The notes: generated by a model not told the origin, from the letters alone. A stretch of DNA of 64,000 nt from Neoakkermansia glycaniphila (GCF_001683795.1 NZ_LIGX01000001.1:1-64000), one strand, 5' to 3'; positions 28,562-37,411 are shown, counted from the first letter of the stretch. Made by a program: numbers and translations.

Positions 28562-29848
28562 ATGAAAAATTTATACCTTTCCGTCCTGTACGGGTTCGCC
28601 GCCATGCTGAGCCTGAACAGCACCCACGCCGCCGAAGCCAAAGCCGACGAGCACTCCCATGAAGAGGGTGCAGCCGGCCACGCCGAAGAAGAACACGCCG
28701 ACCACGACCACGAGGCCGAAGACGAACACCAGCACACGCACGCCGAATCCGGCCAGCCGGTACAGCTCAAGCTGGATGCCAAGGCTATCCACTCCCTCGA
28801 CATGCGCTTTGAAAAGGCCGGAGCCGCTTCGGACGAAGCGAACCAAACCATCCACGGGCAAATGGTCATTCCGCCCCACGCGGTCGAAACCTACGCACTG
28901 CCGTCTCCGGGCCGCGTCACCTTCCATGTCAAATCGGCCCAGAACGTACACAAGGGAGACCTGCTCTACACGCTGGCCTCGCCCGACATCGTGGAGATGC
29001 AGGGCAATGTCGCCATGGCCCGGGCCGCTCTGGACCGTGCAACCGCCGAGCTGGACGCCCTCCAGCAGCGCCGCACGCGGCTGGAACAGATCGGCACGCA
29101 AAACAGCGAGCTGAACACCTCCATCAGCTTCAAGCAAGCGGAAGTCAACAGCCTGTCCACCGCGCTCACATCCGCCACGGACAAGCTCGGCATCGCCACG
29201 GCGGGAGGAGAGCTGAAAGACCGCATCCTCCAGATCCAAGCCGCGCGCGACGGCTCCGTACAATCCATCGACCTCAACCAGGGCGCATGGGGCGAGCAGG
29301 GAAAAGCGGCGCTGCTGATGACCAATGCCGGTGAACTCGAATTCGCCGCCACCGTCTACGGCTCCGTCCCCATGCAGCGTCAAAAGGCAAGGCTCGCGCT
29401 GGGCAACGGCAAAAATACCGAAATGCTCGACGGCACCTTGCGGGTAGCGGATCAGATTGATCCGGCGACCGGATCCCGCGCCGTCTACTTCGCCCCCTCC
29501 CGGCTCCCGGCCACGGCCTACGCCGGACAACCCGCCCGGCTCGACCTGTACTCCCGCGATGCCGATGCGCACGACTACATCTCCGTGCCCAACAGCGCGG
29601 TCGTCAAAGTAGGCGTGGACGATGTCGTCTTCCTGAAAACGGGCGACGACACCTTCACCATGATGAAGGTGGAAACCCTGCCGTCCCGCCTGGGCAAAAC
29701 CCCGGTCAGGGGCATCGAGCCCGGCCAAACCATCGTCACCAAAGGCGGCTACGAGCTGAAATACATCCTCCCGGCAGCCGGAGGCGCACCCGCTAAAGCG
29801 GCAGGCCACTTCCATGCCGACGGCAAATTTCACGACGGAAAAGACTAA
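28562..29848 (+). CDS. RND periplasmic adaptor, His-rich (CusB/CzcB-like)
   Basis: A 428-residue membrane-fusion protein linking pump and channel. A signal peptide (about 1-22) is followed by a His/Glu/Asp-rich stretch (about 28-62, with HSHEEGAAGHAEEEHADHDHE), typical of metal-efflux adaptors that capture divalent cations in the periplasm. The lipoyl/coiled-coil hairpin follows (SPGRVTFHVKSAQNVHKGDLLYTLASPD, then the ALDRATAELDALQQRR helix), then beta-barrel and membrane-proximal domains. It starts 12 nt after the TolC-like gene. Confidence 0.92.
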   Translation: MKNLYLSVLYGFAAMLSLNSTHAAEAKADEHSHEEGAAGHAEEEHADHDHEAEDEHQHTHAESGQPVQLKLDAKAIHSLDMRFEKAGAASDEANQTIHGQMVIPPHAVETYALPSPGRVTFHVKSAQNVHKGDLLYTLASPDIVEMQGNVAMARAALDRATAELDALQQRRTRLEQIGTQNSELNTSISFKQAEVNSLSTALTSATDKLGIATAGGELKDRILQIQAARDGSVQSIDLNQGAWGEQGKAALLMTNAGELEFAATVYGSVPMQRQKARLALGNGKNTEMLDGTLRVADQIDPATGSRAVYFAPSRLPATAYAGQPARLDLYSRDADAHDYISVPNSAVVKVGVDDVVFLKTGDDTFTMMKVETLPSRLGKTPVRGIEPGQTIVTKGGYELKYILPAAGGAPAKAAGHFHADGKFHDGKD

Positions 29849-29866
29849 CCTCCACAGGACAAGCAC

Positions 29867-32800
29867 ATGAATTTCCTCATTTCATTCTGCCTGAACAACA
29901 GAATCACCGTCATCCTGCTGACGATCGCACTGGCCGTCATCGGCATCTTTGTAATCAAAAACACTCCGGTGGACGTGTTCCCGGAGCTGAAAGTTCCGCG
30001 CGTCACCATCCAGACGGAATCCTCCGGCCTGACCGCCGAAGAAGTAGAGCAGTACATCACCATACCCATCTCCTCCGCCATGAACGGCACGGCGGGAGTC
30101 AAAGCCGTCCGCAACTCCTCCGGCAACGGCCTCTCCTTCGTCTGGGTGGACTTCGACTGGGATACGGACATCTACCGCGCCCGGCAGATCGTCACGGAAC
30201 GCCTCGCCGCCGTACGCGACTCCCTGCCTGAAGGCGTATCCCCGGAGCTGACGCCCATCGTCTCCGTCACCGGTGAAATCATGCTCATCGCCCTGACCGG
30301 AGACAAGGACACCTCGCCGCTCGACATGCGCCAACTGGCCGAATACAAACTGCGGAACAGGCTGCTCGGCATACCCGGCGTCGGGCAAATCACCGTCCTC
30401 GGCGGCCGTCTGCCGGAATACCAGATCCTCTACGATCCCAACAGGCTCAAGCAGAACAAAGTCGATCTGAACGAACTGAAAACGGCCATCACCGAATCCC
30501 AGTCCACCATCCCGGCGGGCTATCTGGAAGACGTCGCCGGGCAGGAACTGCCCATCCAGCAGGACTCCCGCATGATGAATCTGGAGCAGATACGGCGCGC
30601 CATCCTCCCCGGGCACCCCTCCGGCACCATCCGAGTTGAAGACGTCGCCAGCGTCAGCATCGACGGCGCACCCCGCCGGGGCGACGCAGGCTTCATGCAG
30701 GAAGACGCCGTCATCCTCTCCATCCAGAAAGTGCCGGGAGCCAACACGCTCGCGCTGACTCAGGCCGTCGACGACGCCGTGAAGGAATTCAGCCAAAGCC
30801 AGCTCCCCAAGGGCATGAAGCTGCATACCAATGCGTACCGCCAGTCGGACTTCATTGAAATGTCGCTGGAAAACGGCATGGAAACGCTGCTCATCGCCGG
30901 AGCCGTCGTCATGATCGTCCTCTTCCTCACGCTCCTGAACGTACGCACCGCCCTCATCACGCTGATCTCCATGCCCCTCTCCGTCCTCTTCGGCATGGCG
31001 ATGTTCCCCCTCTTCGGGCTGGCCATCAACATCATGACGCTGGGCGGCCTCGCCGTCGCCGTGGGCGATGTGGTGGACAACGCCATCATCTTCGTGGAAA
31101 TCGCATGGCGGCACCTGAACCGCAATGCCGCCCTGCCTCCGGAACAGCGCAAGAGCAAATACGAAGTCCTGATGAAAGCCAAGGGAGAAATCATCGGCTC
31201 CATCTCCTTCTCCTCCGTCATCATCCTGCTCGTCTTCACACCGGTACTCTTCCTGTCCGGGCTGGAAGGCCAGTTCTTCCGCCCGCTGGGCATCTCCTAC
31301 ATGCTGGCCCTGCTGGCATCCCTGATCGTAGCCGTCACCATCACCCCGGTCTTATGCTACATCTGGTTCAAGAAAAGCAAGAATGAAGCCACGCGGGAAA
31401 GCGGAGACTCCTTCAGCGCACGCCTCATCAAGCGCGTGTACACGCCTCTGCTCGACCTCTGCATGAAATTCTCCAAAACCGTATGCGCCGTCATGGCCGC
31501 CATCACCCTGCTGGCGCTCTGGCTCGGCTCCTCCTTCGGCACGAGTTTCCTGCCCCCGTTCAATGAAGACTGCTACACCGTCTTCGTCAGCACCGTACCC
31601 GGCACCTCGCTGGACGAAACCACGCGCATCTCCCGGCAGGCGATGAAAGACATCCAGCATATCCCCGGCGTACTCAGCGTCGCACAGCGCACCGGACGCG
31701 CGGAAAACGATGCGCATGCGGAACCCGTGAGCGCCTCCGAACTCCTCGTCCGCGTGGACCTGAAGCAGGACCAGAAAAAACTGCGGGAAGAAATCAAAAA
31801 ACGCATCGACAACATCCCCGGCACAAGCTCCATGATCGGCTACCCGCTGGCGCACCGCATCAGCTCCGCCCTGTCCGGTTCCAACTCGGAAATCGCCATC
31901 AACATCTACGGCACGGACCTCCCCCAGCTGCGCCTCGCCGCGCAAAAGGCACGGGAAATCCTGAGCAGCATGCCGGAAGTGGCCGATGCCCGCGCCAACC
32001 GTGAAATCATGGTCGACACCGTCCGCATCCAGTACAACCCGGAAGCGCTCGCGGCCTACGGCCTCACCATGGCCAACGCAGCGGAACAGGTCTCCACCGC
32101 CATGAACGGGCAGAAACTCGGTGAAGTCATCAAAAACCAGGACCACTGGAACATCGTACTCCGGCAGGAACCCAACCTGCGCGCCTCCATGGACGACGTC
32201 AAAAATCTGGAACTCATCAGCCCGGACAAGAGAAGCGTCAAGCTGGACGATGTCGCTCACGTATACAAGGAGGAAATATCCAACCTCATCCTGCGCGACA
32301 ACACCATGCGCAAAGCCATGATCTCCTGCAACCCCGCCCCGGACTCCAACCTCGGAGACCTGGCGCAGGCATGCCGCGAGAAACTGGACCCCGTCATGAA
32401 CGCCATGGGTTGCACCGTGGACTACGACGGCACGATCAAGGCCCGCGAATCCGCCTCCCAGCGGCTCTACCTTCTGGGCTCCATCGTCATGGTACTCATC
32501 GTCCTCCTGCTCTCCTCCGCACTGGGCAGCGTGCGGCGCGCCATGCTCACGCTGGTCAACATCCCCCTGTGCCTCGTCGGCGGCATCGTCGCCGTCTTCC
32601 TCGCATCGCCGGAAACCCTGTCCTCCCTCTTCGGAGACTCCTACATTCCGCCCATCCTCTCCGTCGCGTCCATTGTCGGCTTCGTCACCGTCATCGGCTT
32701 CGCCATACGCAGCGGCCTCATCCTGCTCAACAGGTACAGGGATCTGGAGCATCAGGGCCGCTCGCTGGAAGACGCCATCCGGGAAGGCTCGCAGGAACGC

Positions 32801-33028
32801 GTCGTCCCCATCATCATGACCTCGCTGACCACCGTACTGGGCCTCCTGCCCCTTATCTGGGCGATCGACAAACCCGGCGGCGAACTGCTCGGCCCGCTCG
32901 CCATCGTGCAATTCGGCGGCCTCGTCTCCGCCACCATCCTGAACCTGCTCATCATCCCCGCCACAGCCAAGCTGTTCGGCCGCTGGATCTCGGCACGCCG
33001 CAAGGAACTGATCAAGAAAGACGTCTGA
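29867..33028 (+). CDS. Heavy-metal RND efflux pump (CusA/CzcA family)
   Basis: A 1053-residue inner-membrane proton antiporter with 12 predicted membrane segments and two large periplasmic loops. It opens with FCLNNRITVILLTIALAVIGIF and has the family's VFPELKVPRVTIQTESSGL. In TM4 the signature is VAVGDVVDNAIIFVE, closest to the EVVDNAII-type metal pumps rather than the classic CusA or CzcA forms, so the metal cannot be assigned. The upstream His-rich adaptor and Cys/His-rich protein support metal export. The operon ends at the terminator 24 nt downstream. Confidence 0.93.
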   Translation: MNFLISFCLNNRITVILLTIALAVIGIFVIKNTPVDVFPELKVPRVTIQTESSGLTAEEVEQYITIPISSAMNGTAGVKAVRNSSGNGLSFVWVDFDWDTDIYRARQIVTERLAAVRDSLPEGVSPELTPIVSVTGEIMLIALTGDKDTSPLDMRQLAEYKLRNRLLGIPGVGQITVLGGRLPEYQILYDPNRLKQNKVDLNELKTAITESQSTIPAGYLEDVAGQELPIQQDSRMMNLEQIRRAILPGHPSGTIRVEDVASVSIDGAPRRGDAGFMQEDAVILSIQKVPGANTLALTQAVDDAVKEFSQSQLPKGMKLHTNAYRQSDFIEMSLENGMETLLIAGAVVMIVLFLTLLNVRTALITLISMPLSVLFGMAMFPLFGLAINIMTLGGLAVAVGDVVDNAIIFVEIAWRHLNRNAALPPEQRKSKYEVLMKAKGEIIGSISFSSVIILLVFTPVLFLSGLEGQFFRPLGISYMLALLASLIVAVTITPVLCYIWFKKSKNEATRESGDSFSARLIKRVYTPLLDLCMKFSKTVCAVMAAITLLALWLGSSFGTSFLPPFNEDCYTVFVSTVPGTSLDETTRISRQAMKDIQHIPGVLSVAQRTGRAENDAHAEPVSASELLVRVDLKQDQKKLREEIKKRIDNIPGTSSMIGYPLAHRISSALSGSNSEIAINIYGTDLPQLRLAAQKAREILSSMPEVADARANREIMVDTVRIQYNPEALAAYGLTMANAAEQVSTAMNGQKLGEVIKNQDHWNIVLRQEPNLRASMDDVKNLELISPDKRSVKLDDVAHVYKEEISNLILRDNTMRKAMISCNPAPDSNLGDLAQACREKLDPVMNAMGCTVDYDGTIKARESASQRLYLLGSIVMVLIVLLLSSALGSVRRAMLTLVNIPLCLVGGIVAVFLASPETLSSLFGDSYIPPILSVASIVGFVTVIGFAIRSGLILLNRYRDLEHQGRSLEDAIREGSQERVVPIIMTSLTTVLGLLPLIWAIDKPGGELLGPLAIVQFGGLVSATILNLLIIPATAKLFGRWISARRKELIKKDV

Positions 33029-33051
33029 TCGGACTAGCCGCCACCCGCTTC

Positions 33052-33083
33052 ACGCCCCCGCCCCAGCGGCAGGGGGCGTTTTT
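33052..33083 (+). terminator. Intrinsic terminator of the metal-efflux operon
   Basis: CGCCCCCGCCCC pairs with GGCAGGGGGCG and is followed by TTTTT. It lies just before the first invertible-promoter segment and would block read-through into the PEP-CTERM gene. Confidence 0.9.
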
Positions 33084-33140
33084 CGTCGACGCCGCCCATC
33101 TCATCCCCTTCACACACTCGCATAATAGACATGTAAAAAA

Positions 33141-33316
33141 CGGATTACGTATCCGCGAGTCAACAATAAAAACTAACATTATACAACATTCTCATTGTTT
33201 TCACTGTAGAAACGACCCGCATCTCTACCTGTGGAAACCTGCATATTCATGAAAAACGCAACATATTTACCTCAAATGATTGGCAATTTCACACACAACA
33301 GCGGATACGTAATCCG
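33141..33316. repeat. Candidate invertible promoter segment 1 (OFF for the gene at 33391)
   Basis: Bounded by CGGATTACGTATCCG (33141-33155) and its exact reverse complement CGGATACGTAATCCG (33302-33316), total 176 bp. Inside the left repeat, on the minus strand, TTGACT (33158-33163) sits 2 bp from the repeat and points away from the gene. No TTGACA-like box precedes the right repeat; CATACT (33318-33323) lies just outside it. Inversion would give TTGACT-N18-CATACT aimed at the PEP-CTERM gene. As assembled the gene lacks a -35 box. Confidence 0.75.
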
Positions 33317-33390
33317 GCATACTTCTTCCGGCGGCTTCCTTCTCTGAAACAACCGCACTGCATACCGACCAAACATCAACATCCATAGCC

Positions 33391-34254
33391 ATGAACATCC
33401 TTCACCTCTCTATTCTCTCATTGCTGAGCTCCGGAACCCTCCTGCCTGCGGCCCAATTCTCCAGCGAAACGGAATGGGAATGCCTCATCAACTTCCAACG
33501 CGACGCCACAGGCACTCCATCCGGCAACTCATGGAACAATCTGAGCCTCGTGGCAACGCCGGGTTCTACATTCAACCAATCGATACACAACTCATCCGGC
33601 ACATCCGTCGGCACGCTGACGACCACCACTCTCGTTGCCACTGGCGCAGGCCCCGACTGGAAACCGGGCGCCTCCAATCTCACAGACGGCAATCTGCTTC
33701 CGGCCGGCATCAGCGGCCCGGCGGGCTATGAAACGGCAGCAATCCAAAGCTTCTGGAATGCAAACAGCTACGCCAACCCCACAACCATCACGATTACCGG
33801 TTTGAGCGCAGGCTGGTATGCTCTGGACGTACTGGGCGCACGCAACAACGGCAATCTGGCAGGCGCCATGTCCCTGAGCGCCAGCTGCGATTCCATTACC
33901 TACTATTCCATGGGTTCCACCGGAGGGGCGGCATCCGGCACATGGTCGGCGGCCTCCACGCTGGCAAATGCCACCACGGTCGATCCCTTCGGGTTCATCG
34001 GCGGCAACCACAGCAGCGCCAACAACGGTTCCGCCGTGTACGCCTCCTTCCAGGGCTTTTACATTGAAGACGGCGGTTCGCTGACTCTGACCATGTACTC
34101 CAGTTCCAACACGGAGGGAGGAGGCGTCGCCAATAACAACTCGGCTCTCAACTACATGGTGCTTTCCAAATACGGCGCAATACCCGAACCGGCAGAGGCC
34201 AGCCTGTGCCTTGCCGGGCTGGGCCTTCTGGCATGGCGGCGAAGGCGCGCATGA
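33391..34254 (+). CDS. PEP-CTERM surface protein 1
   Basis: A 287-residue exported protein: signal peptide (about 1-20, ending LLPAAQF), a Ser/Thr/Gly/Asn-rich beta-type body, and a C-terminal sorting tail IPEPAEASLCLAGLGLLAWRR with Pro-Glu-Pro, a hydrophobic helix and Arg cluster. Such tails are recognised by exosortase for transit to the outer envelope; no exosortase gene is in the window. The function of the body is unknown. The gene follows candidate invertible segment 1 and appears silent in this orientation. Confidence 0.88.
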   Translation: MNILHLSILSLLSSGTLLPAAQFSSETEWECLINFQRDATGTPSGNSWNNLSLVATPGSTFNQSIHNSSGTSVGTLTTTTLVATGAGPDWKPGASNLTDGNLLPAGISGPAGYETAAIQSFWNANSYANPTTITITGLSAGWYALDVLGARNNGNLAGAMSLSASCDSITYYSMGSTGGAASGTWSAASTLANATTVDPFGFIGGNHSSANNGSAVYASFQGFYIEDGGSLTLTMYSSSNTEGGGVANNNSALNYMVLSKYGAIPEPAEASLCLAGLGLLAWRRRRA

Positions 34255-34281
34255 AAACGGCAACCGAATCCGTTCTTTCTT

Positions 34282-34316
34282 ATCCCTCTGCACGGTTATC
34301 CGGCAGAGGGATTTTC
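34282..34316 (+). terminator. Intrinsic terminator of PEP-CTERM gene 1
   Basis: ATCCCTCTGC pairs with GCAGAGGGAT and is followed by TTTTCG. It also separates the next invertible segment from upstream transcription. Confidence 0.85.
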
Positions 34317-34415
34317 GCATCGTCAACACACCGCATTCATCTCATCACCATCATTTTATATATTATCCAAAATAATACGAATCTTGAAAATAAAACATAT
34401 ATTCAACACTAAAAA

Positions 34416-34594
34416 CGGATTATTAATCCGTAATGTTTTATGATATTTATAATAAACTTTTTTTCATTGGATTGAATTATTTTTTGATATTTCAATCAAC
34501 ATGAAACCTTACCTTTTCCAATCTGACAATTTCCATGAATGATTGAAATGTGAAGCAGATGAGTTTTACCGCTTGACAGCGGATTAATAATCTG
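34416..34594. repeat. Candidate invertible promoter segment 2 (ON for the gene at 34669)
   Basis: Bounded by CGGATTATTAATCCG (34416-34430) and CGGATTAATAATCTG (34580-34594), which match as inverted copies with one mismatch; total 179 bp. TTGACA (34573-34578) lies 1 bp inside the right repeat and points at the gene. The right repeat forms the promoter spacer, so the promoter is assembled in this orientation. The repeat centre (TATTA/TAATA) differs from those of the other two segments. Confidence 0.75.
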
Positions 34595-34601
34595 CGATTC
34601 T
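34573..34601 (+). promoter_or_regulatory. Promoter of PEP-CTERM gene 2 spanning the inverted repeat
   Basis: TTGACA (34573-34578), a 17-bp spacer made of the 15-bp inverted repeat plus one base on each side, then GATTCT (34596-34601). The -35 is consensus; the -10 is weak (3 of 6). Confidence 0.6.
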
Positions 34602-34668
34602 GATCCTGTCGCGCACTGTAAAATATTATTGGCGCGGCAGCATCTTACCAATGCATCTGCTTGATCAT

Positions 34669-35514
34669 ATGAAAAAAACACTTCTCTTCGTCTCCCTGCT
34701 CTCTCTGTTTGGAGGAACACAAGCTTTCGCTCGTGTGCAGGAAACACGCATCAATTTCACGGCCGGAGGCGCCGCTGCCAATGCCAGCACGCCGGCTGCC
34801 ACAGTCACCATGGATTGGTGGAATGATGTGTCAATTACCACAGGAGGCCCGGCTGTCCGCCCATCCGGCACGGCAATCGACGGTCTCTCTCTCATGGATA
34901 CACAGGGGGTCACAACACGCTATACCTTCGGCTATACCAAAACGGGTTCGGCCGGTATCTGGGGTTATAATGTTCACACGTCCCCCGTCAACCCCAATTA
35001 TAACGTTCCCGAACAATACCGCTCCGGCTACATGCCCGGCGGCAACAACGGCACGATTTCCAAATACTCCGTCTCTGGATTTACTGTCGGCGATACGCTC
35101 GACCTGGCTTTCGGCGGCCTTGTCAACGACGGCACCATTACGACCCAACAAAACCGTTACGTCATTACCATTACTGGTGCGACGATCGCCAACATCAATA
35201 ACGACTCGGAAATCTATTTCAGCAAAACGACCGCTTCCTCCTGGAGCACATCCGGCAACTCGATCACGCTGACAATCGGCGACGGCAATACCTATGCTCA
35301 AGCCGGATTCGCCGCCATGCTCTCCGGCCTGACCATGACGAGCAACACACTCGACATCCAGATCGATGCCAGAAATAAAACCACAGGCGGCGTTGCCAGC
35401 GGCAGCGGTGCGACGTACGGCCTGTCATACATGTCGATCATCCCCGAACCGGCCACGGCCAGCCTCAGCCTCCTCGGCCTTGCCGTGCTGACGCTCCGTC
35501 GCCGTCGCAAGTAA
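34669..35514 (+). CDS. PEP-CTERM surface protein 2
   Basis: A 281-residue exported protein with signal peptide (MKKTLLFVSLLSLFGGTQAFA) and the sorting tail IIPEPATASLSLLGLAVLTL plus RRRRK. The body is Gly/Ser/Thr-rich and predicted beta. It is a close paralogue of the next gene: both begin RVQETRI.FT.GG.AAN.STPAATVTMDWWN and share most of the tail. ATG 34669 is chosen over an in-frame ATG six codons earlier because it gives the signal peptide matching the paralogue. Expression is predicted ON through segment 2. Confidence 0.9.
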   Translation: MKKTLLFVSLLSLFGGTQAFARVQETRINFTAGGAAANASTPAATVTMDWWNDVSITTGGPAVRPSGTAIDGLSLMDTQGVTTRYTFGYTKTGSAGIWGYNVHTSPVNPNYNVPEQYRSGYMPGGNNGTISKYSVSGFTVGDTLDLAFGGLVNDGTITTQQNRYVITITGATIANINNDSEIYFSKTTASSWSTSGNSITLTIGDGNTYAQAGFAAMLSGLTMTSNTLDIQIDARNKTTGGVASGSGATYGLSYMSIIPEPATASLSLLGLAVLTLRRRRK

Positions 35515-35546
35515 ACATCTCTACAGGAAACATCCGTTCCAATACA

Positions 35547-35584
35547 CCCCCTCCAAGGTGCCCGTCACTCTGGAGGGGGTTTTT
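35547..35584 (+). terminator. Intrinsic terminator of PEP-CTERM gene 2
   Basis: CCCCCTCCA (35547-35555) pairs with TGGAGGGGG (35571-35579), followed by TTTTT. Confidence 0.85.
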
Positions 35585-35702
35585 ATGATGTGGTTCCAGC
35601 CGATTGCGCGGCACGGCTTCTGCTGCATGGTTGTACCGGGCAGTTCGTCCATGCAATCCGGATTTTTCAAAAGCCGAAGAGCAGAAAAGAAAAAAGATTC
35701 TC

Positions 35703-35740
35703 AATCTATTCAATTCCAATTTAAAACGCAATGAATAGAT
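35703..35740. other. 9-bp inverted repeat upstream of PEP-CTERM gene 3
   Basis: ATCTATTCA (35703-35711) and TGAATAGAT (35732-35740) form a perfect inverted repeat with a 20-nt spacer, about 50 nt upstream of the -35 box. It could be a regulator site. It does not resemble the CGGAT...ATCCG repeats of the invertible segments. The rest of the 376-bp gap, apart from terminator and promoter, holds nothing recognised. Confidence 0.35.
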
Positions 35741-35791
35741 CATATTTTACATACATCTTTCAATATTTTCCTTCACAAATCAAAAAAAATA

Positions 35792-35820
35792 TTGACAAGA
35801 TGAAAGCTTATCCTTAATCT
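35792..35820 (+). promoter_or_regulatory. Fixed sigma70-type promoter of PEP-CTERM gene 3
   Basis: TTGACA (35792-35797), a 17-bp spacer and TAATCT (35815-35820), with a leader of about 60 nt. No flanking inverted repeats of the invertible type are present, so this copy should be expressed in all cells. Confidence 0.7.
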
Positions 35821-35890
35821 ACAATCAAGATTGCTATTACTGCAATTTGTTTACAATAAAACAACATATTATCATTCACTCCTCTGACAT

Positions 35891-36733
35891 ATGAAGAAAA
35901 CACTGATTTTCGCAACGCTTCTCTCCGTGTTCGGCAGCACGGCCTCACTGGCACGCGTGCAGGAAACACGCATCTACTTCACAGACGGAGGAACGGCTGC
36001 CAACACGAGCACTCCCGCAGCTACCGTTACCATGGACTGGTGGAACAAAGCGGCCATTGCCACCGGAACTCCGACTGTGCGTCCCAACAATACGACCATC
36101 CAGGGACTCTCTCTGATGGATACTCAGGGAGTTACCTCGCGCTACACCTTCGGCTATACCAAAACGGGGTCGGCCGGCATCTGGTCGTACAACAACCAGA
36201 CTATTCCTGTCAACCCCCATTACAATGTTCCCGCTGCATACCGCACGAGTGGTGCTGTCGGAGGCAATAATGGCACCATTTCCACCTACTCCGTTTCGGG
36301 ATTCTCTGTCGGCGAGACGATCGACCTGGCCTTCGGCGGCCTCGTCAACGACATGTCCGGTTACAGCAACCGCTACGTCATTACCATCACAGGAGCAGCA
36401 ATCGCAAACATCAATTCCGATACGGAGCTCTATTGCAGCAACACCACGGCCTCTTCATGGAGCACAAACGGAAATTCCGTCACTCTGGTATTGGGCAACG
36501 GAACATCTTCCGCACAAACGGGATTCGCCGCCATGCTTTCCGGCCTGACCATGACTGGCAATAAGCTCTCCATCCAAATCGATGCCCGTACAGGTACAGG
36601 CGGAGCAGCCGCTACCGGCGGCGGCTCTTCCTACGGGCTGTCCTACATGTCCGTCATTCCCGAACCGGCTACGGCCAGCCTCAGCCTCCTCGGCCTCGCA
36701 GCGATGGCATTCCGCCGCCGCCGCAACGCATAA
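35891..36733 (+). CDS. PEP-CTERM surface protein 3
   Basis: A 280-residue exported protein with signal peptide (MKKTLIFATLLSVFGSTASLA) and tail VIPEPATASLSLLGLAAMAF plus RRRRNA. A tandem paralogue of protein 2 along its whole length. It differs in regulation: an ordinary promoter rather than an invertible segment. The body is of unknown function; exosortase-dependent surface display is inferred from the tail. Confidence 0.9.
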   Translation: MKKTLIFATLLSVFGSTASLARVQETRIYFTDGGTAANTSTPAATVTMDWWNKAAIATGTPTVRPNNTTIQGLSLMDTQGVTSRYTFGYTKTGSAGIWSYNNQTIPVNPHYNVPAAYRTSGAVGGNNGTISTYSVSGFSVGETIDLAFGGLVNDMSGYSNRYVITITGAAIANINSDTELYCSNTTASSWSTNGNSVTLVLGNGTSSAQTGFAAMLSGLTMTGNKLSIQIDARTGTGGAAATGGGSSYGLSYMSVIPEPATASLSLLGLAAMAFRRRRNA

Positions 36734-36763
36734 TTTCTCCGGAAAAACATCTCTCTATGCCGC

Positions 36764-36799
36764 CCTTCAGGATGCTCCGCGTCTTGGAGGGTGTTTTGC
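36764..36799 (+). terminator. Terminator candidate after PEP-CTERM gene 3
   Basis: CCCTTCA and TTGGAGGG can pair with a mismatch, followed by TGTTTTG. Stem quality is modest. Confidence 0.45.
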
Positions 36800-36866
36800 A
36801 TGGCGGAAGCCGCCCTCCTGCCCGCAACGCACGCACACGGCAAATGCGTCACAAACGGCTTTTCCG

Positions 36867-36896
36867 TTGACTCGCCCGAGCCGCGGGCGGTATAAT
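36867..36896 (+). promoter_or_regulatory. Strong promoter with leaderless spacing
   Basis: TTGACT (36867-36872), an 18-bp spacer and the consensus TATAAT (36891-36896). Predicted start near 36903, one or two bases before the ATG at 36905. Confidence 0.7.
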
Positions 36897-36904
36897 ATCC
36901 ATTG

Positions 36905-37411
36905 ATGAAGATTTCCCGTTCTTTGACGATACCGGCACTGGCGGCGGCAGCCCTTTGCTCCTCCTGCCAGTGGACACAGGACCGCCCCGACGAAGCCTTC
37001 ATGGCGCAGGATTCGGGCACGGGCGCCTATCAGGGAACCTCCGCTCTGCGGCAGGCCGCCCAAAACTGCACGGCCATCGGCATCGCCAGGGCCGGAGGCG
37101 GCATGCACATCCTTTCTCCGGAAGATACGGCGGCCATGCGCTCCGTGCTGCAGAACGCGAAGGCGCGTTCCCGGAAAGCCGATTCAGTCACCGACTTTTT
37201 CGGGGAAAGCTGGAACCGCCTGCTTCTGCTGGGCAGCAAGGGCGAAGTGCTGGACAGCGTCGGCATCTGGCTCACGCCGCTCGATGCGCCCAACCGGTAT
37301 GAGCTCAACTGCACCGTCTCCTTCTTCGGCAAAGAGGCGCGCAGCCGTTTTCTGGAACTGGTCAAGCCGTATCTGGGCAGTAAGGGAGCCCATGTGCAGC
37401 CCGAGGAATAA
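36905..37411 (+). CDS. Putative lipoprotein of unknown function
   Basis: A 168-residue protein with lipoprotein signal (AAAALCSSC, cysteine near residue 21). No family is recognised. The body mixes charged helices and a segment LLLLGSKGEVLDSVGIWLTP. A TTG codon directly precedes the ATG, but the promoter places the mRNA 5' end at the ATG. The gene is convergent with the AspT-type transporter; the two stop codons are about 20 bp apart. Confidence 0.7.
   Translation: MKISRSLTIPALAAAALCSSCQWTQDRPDEAFMAQDSGTGAYQGTSALRQAAQNCTAIGIARAGGGMHILSPEDTAAMRSVLQNAKARSRKADSVTDFFGESWNRLLLLGSKGEVLDSVGIWLTPLDAPNRYELNCTVSFFGKEARSRFLELVKPYLGSKGAHVQPEE

Noticed and set aside
33141-34594. The CGGAT...ATCCG repeats read as a CRISPR array or as tandem repeats
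   Set aside because: Only two copies per locus, inverted rather than direct, with promoter elements and no spacers.
35690-35825. A possible fourth invertible segment before PEP-CTERM gene 3
   Set aside because: GATT/AATC words recur but no inverted pair of CGGAT-type repeats at 150-170 bp spacing was found; the promoter there is a plain TTGACA-N17-TAATCT.
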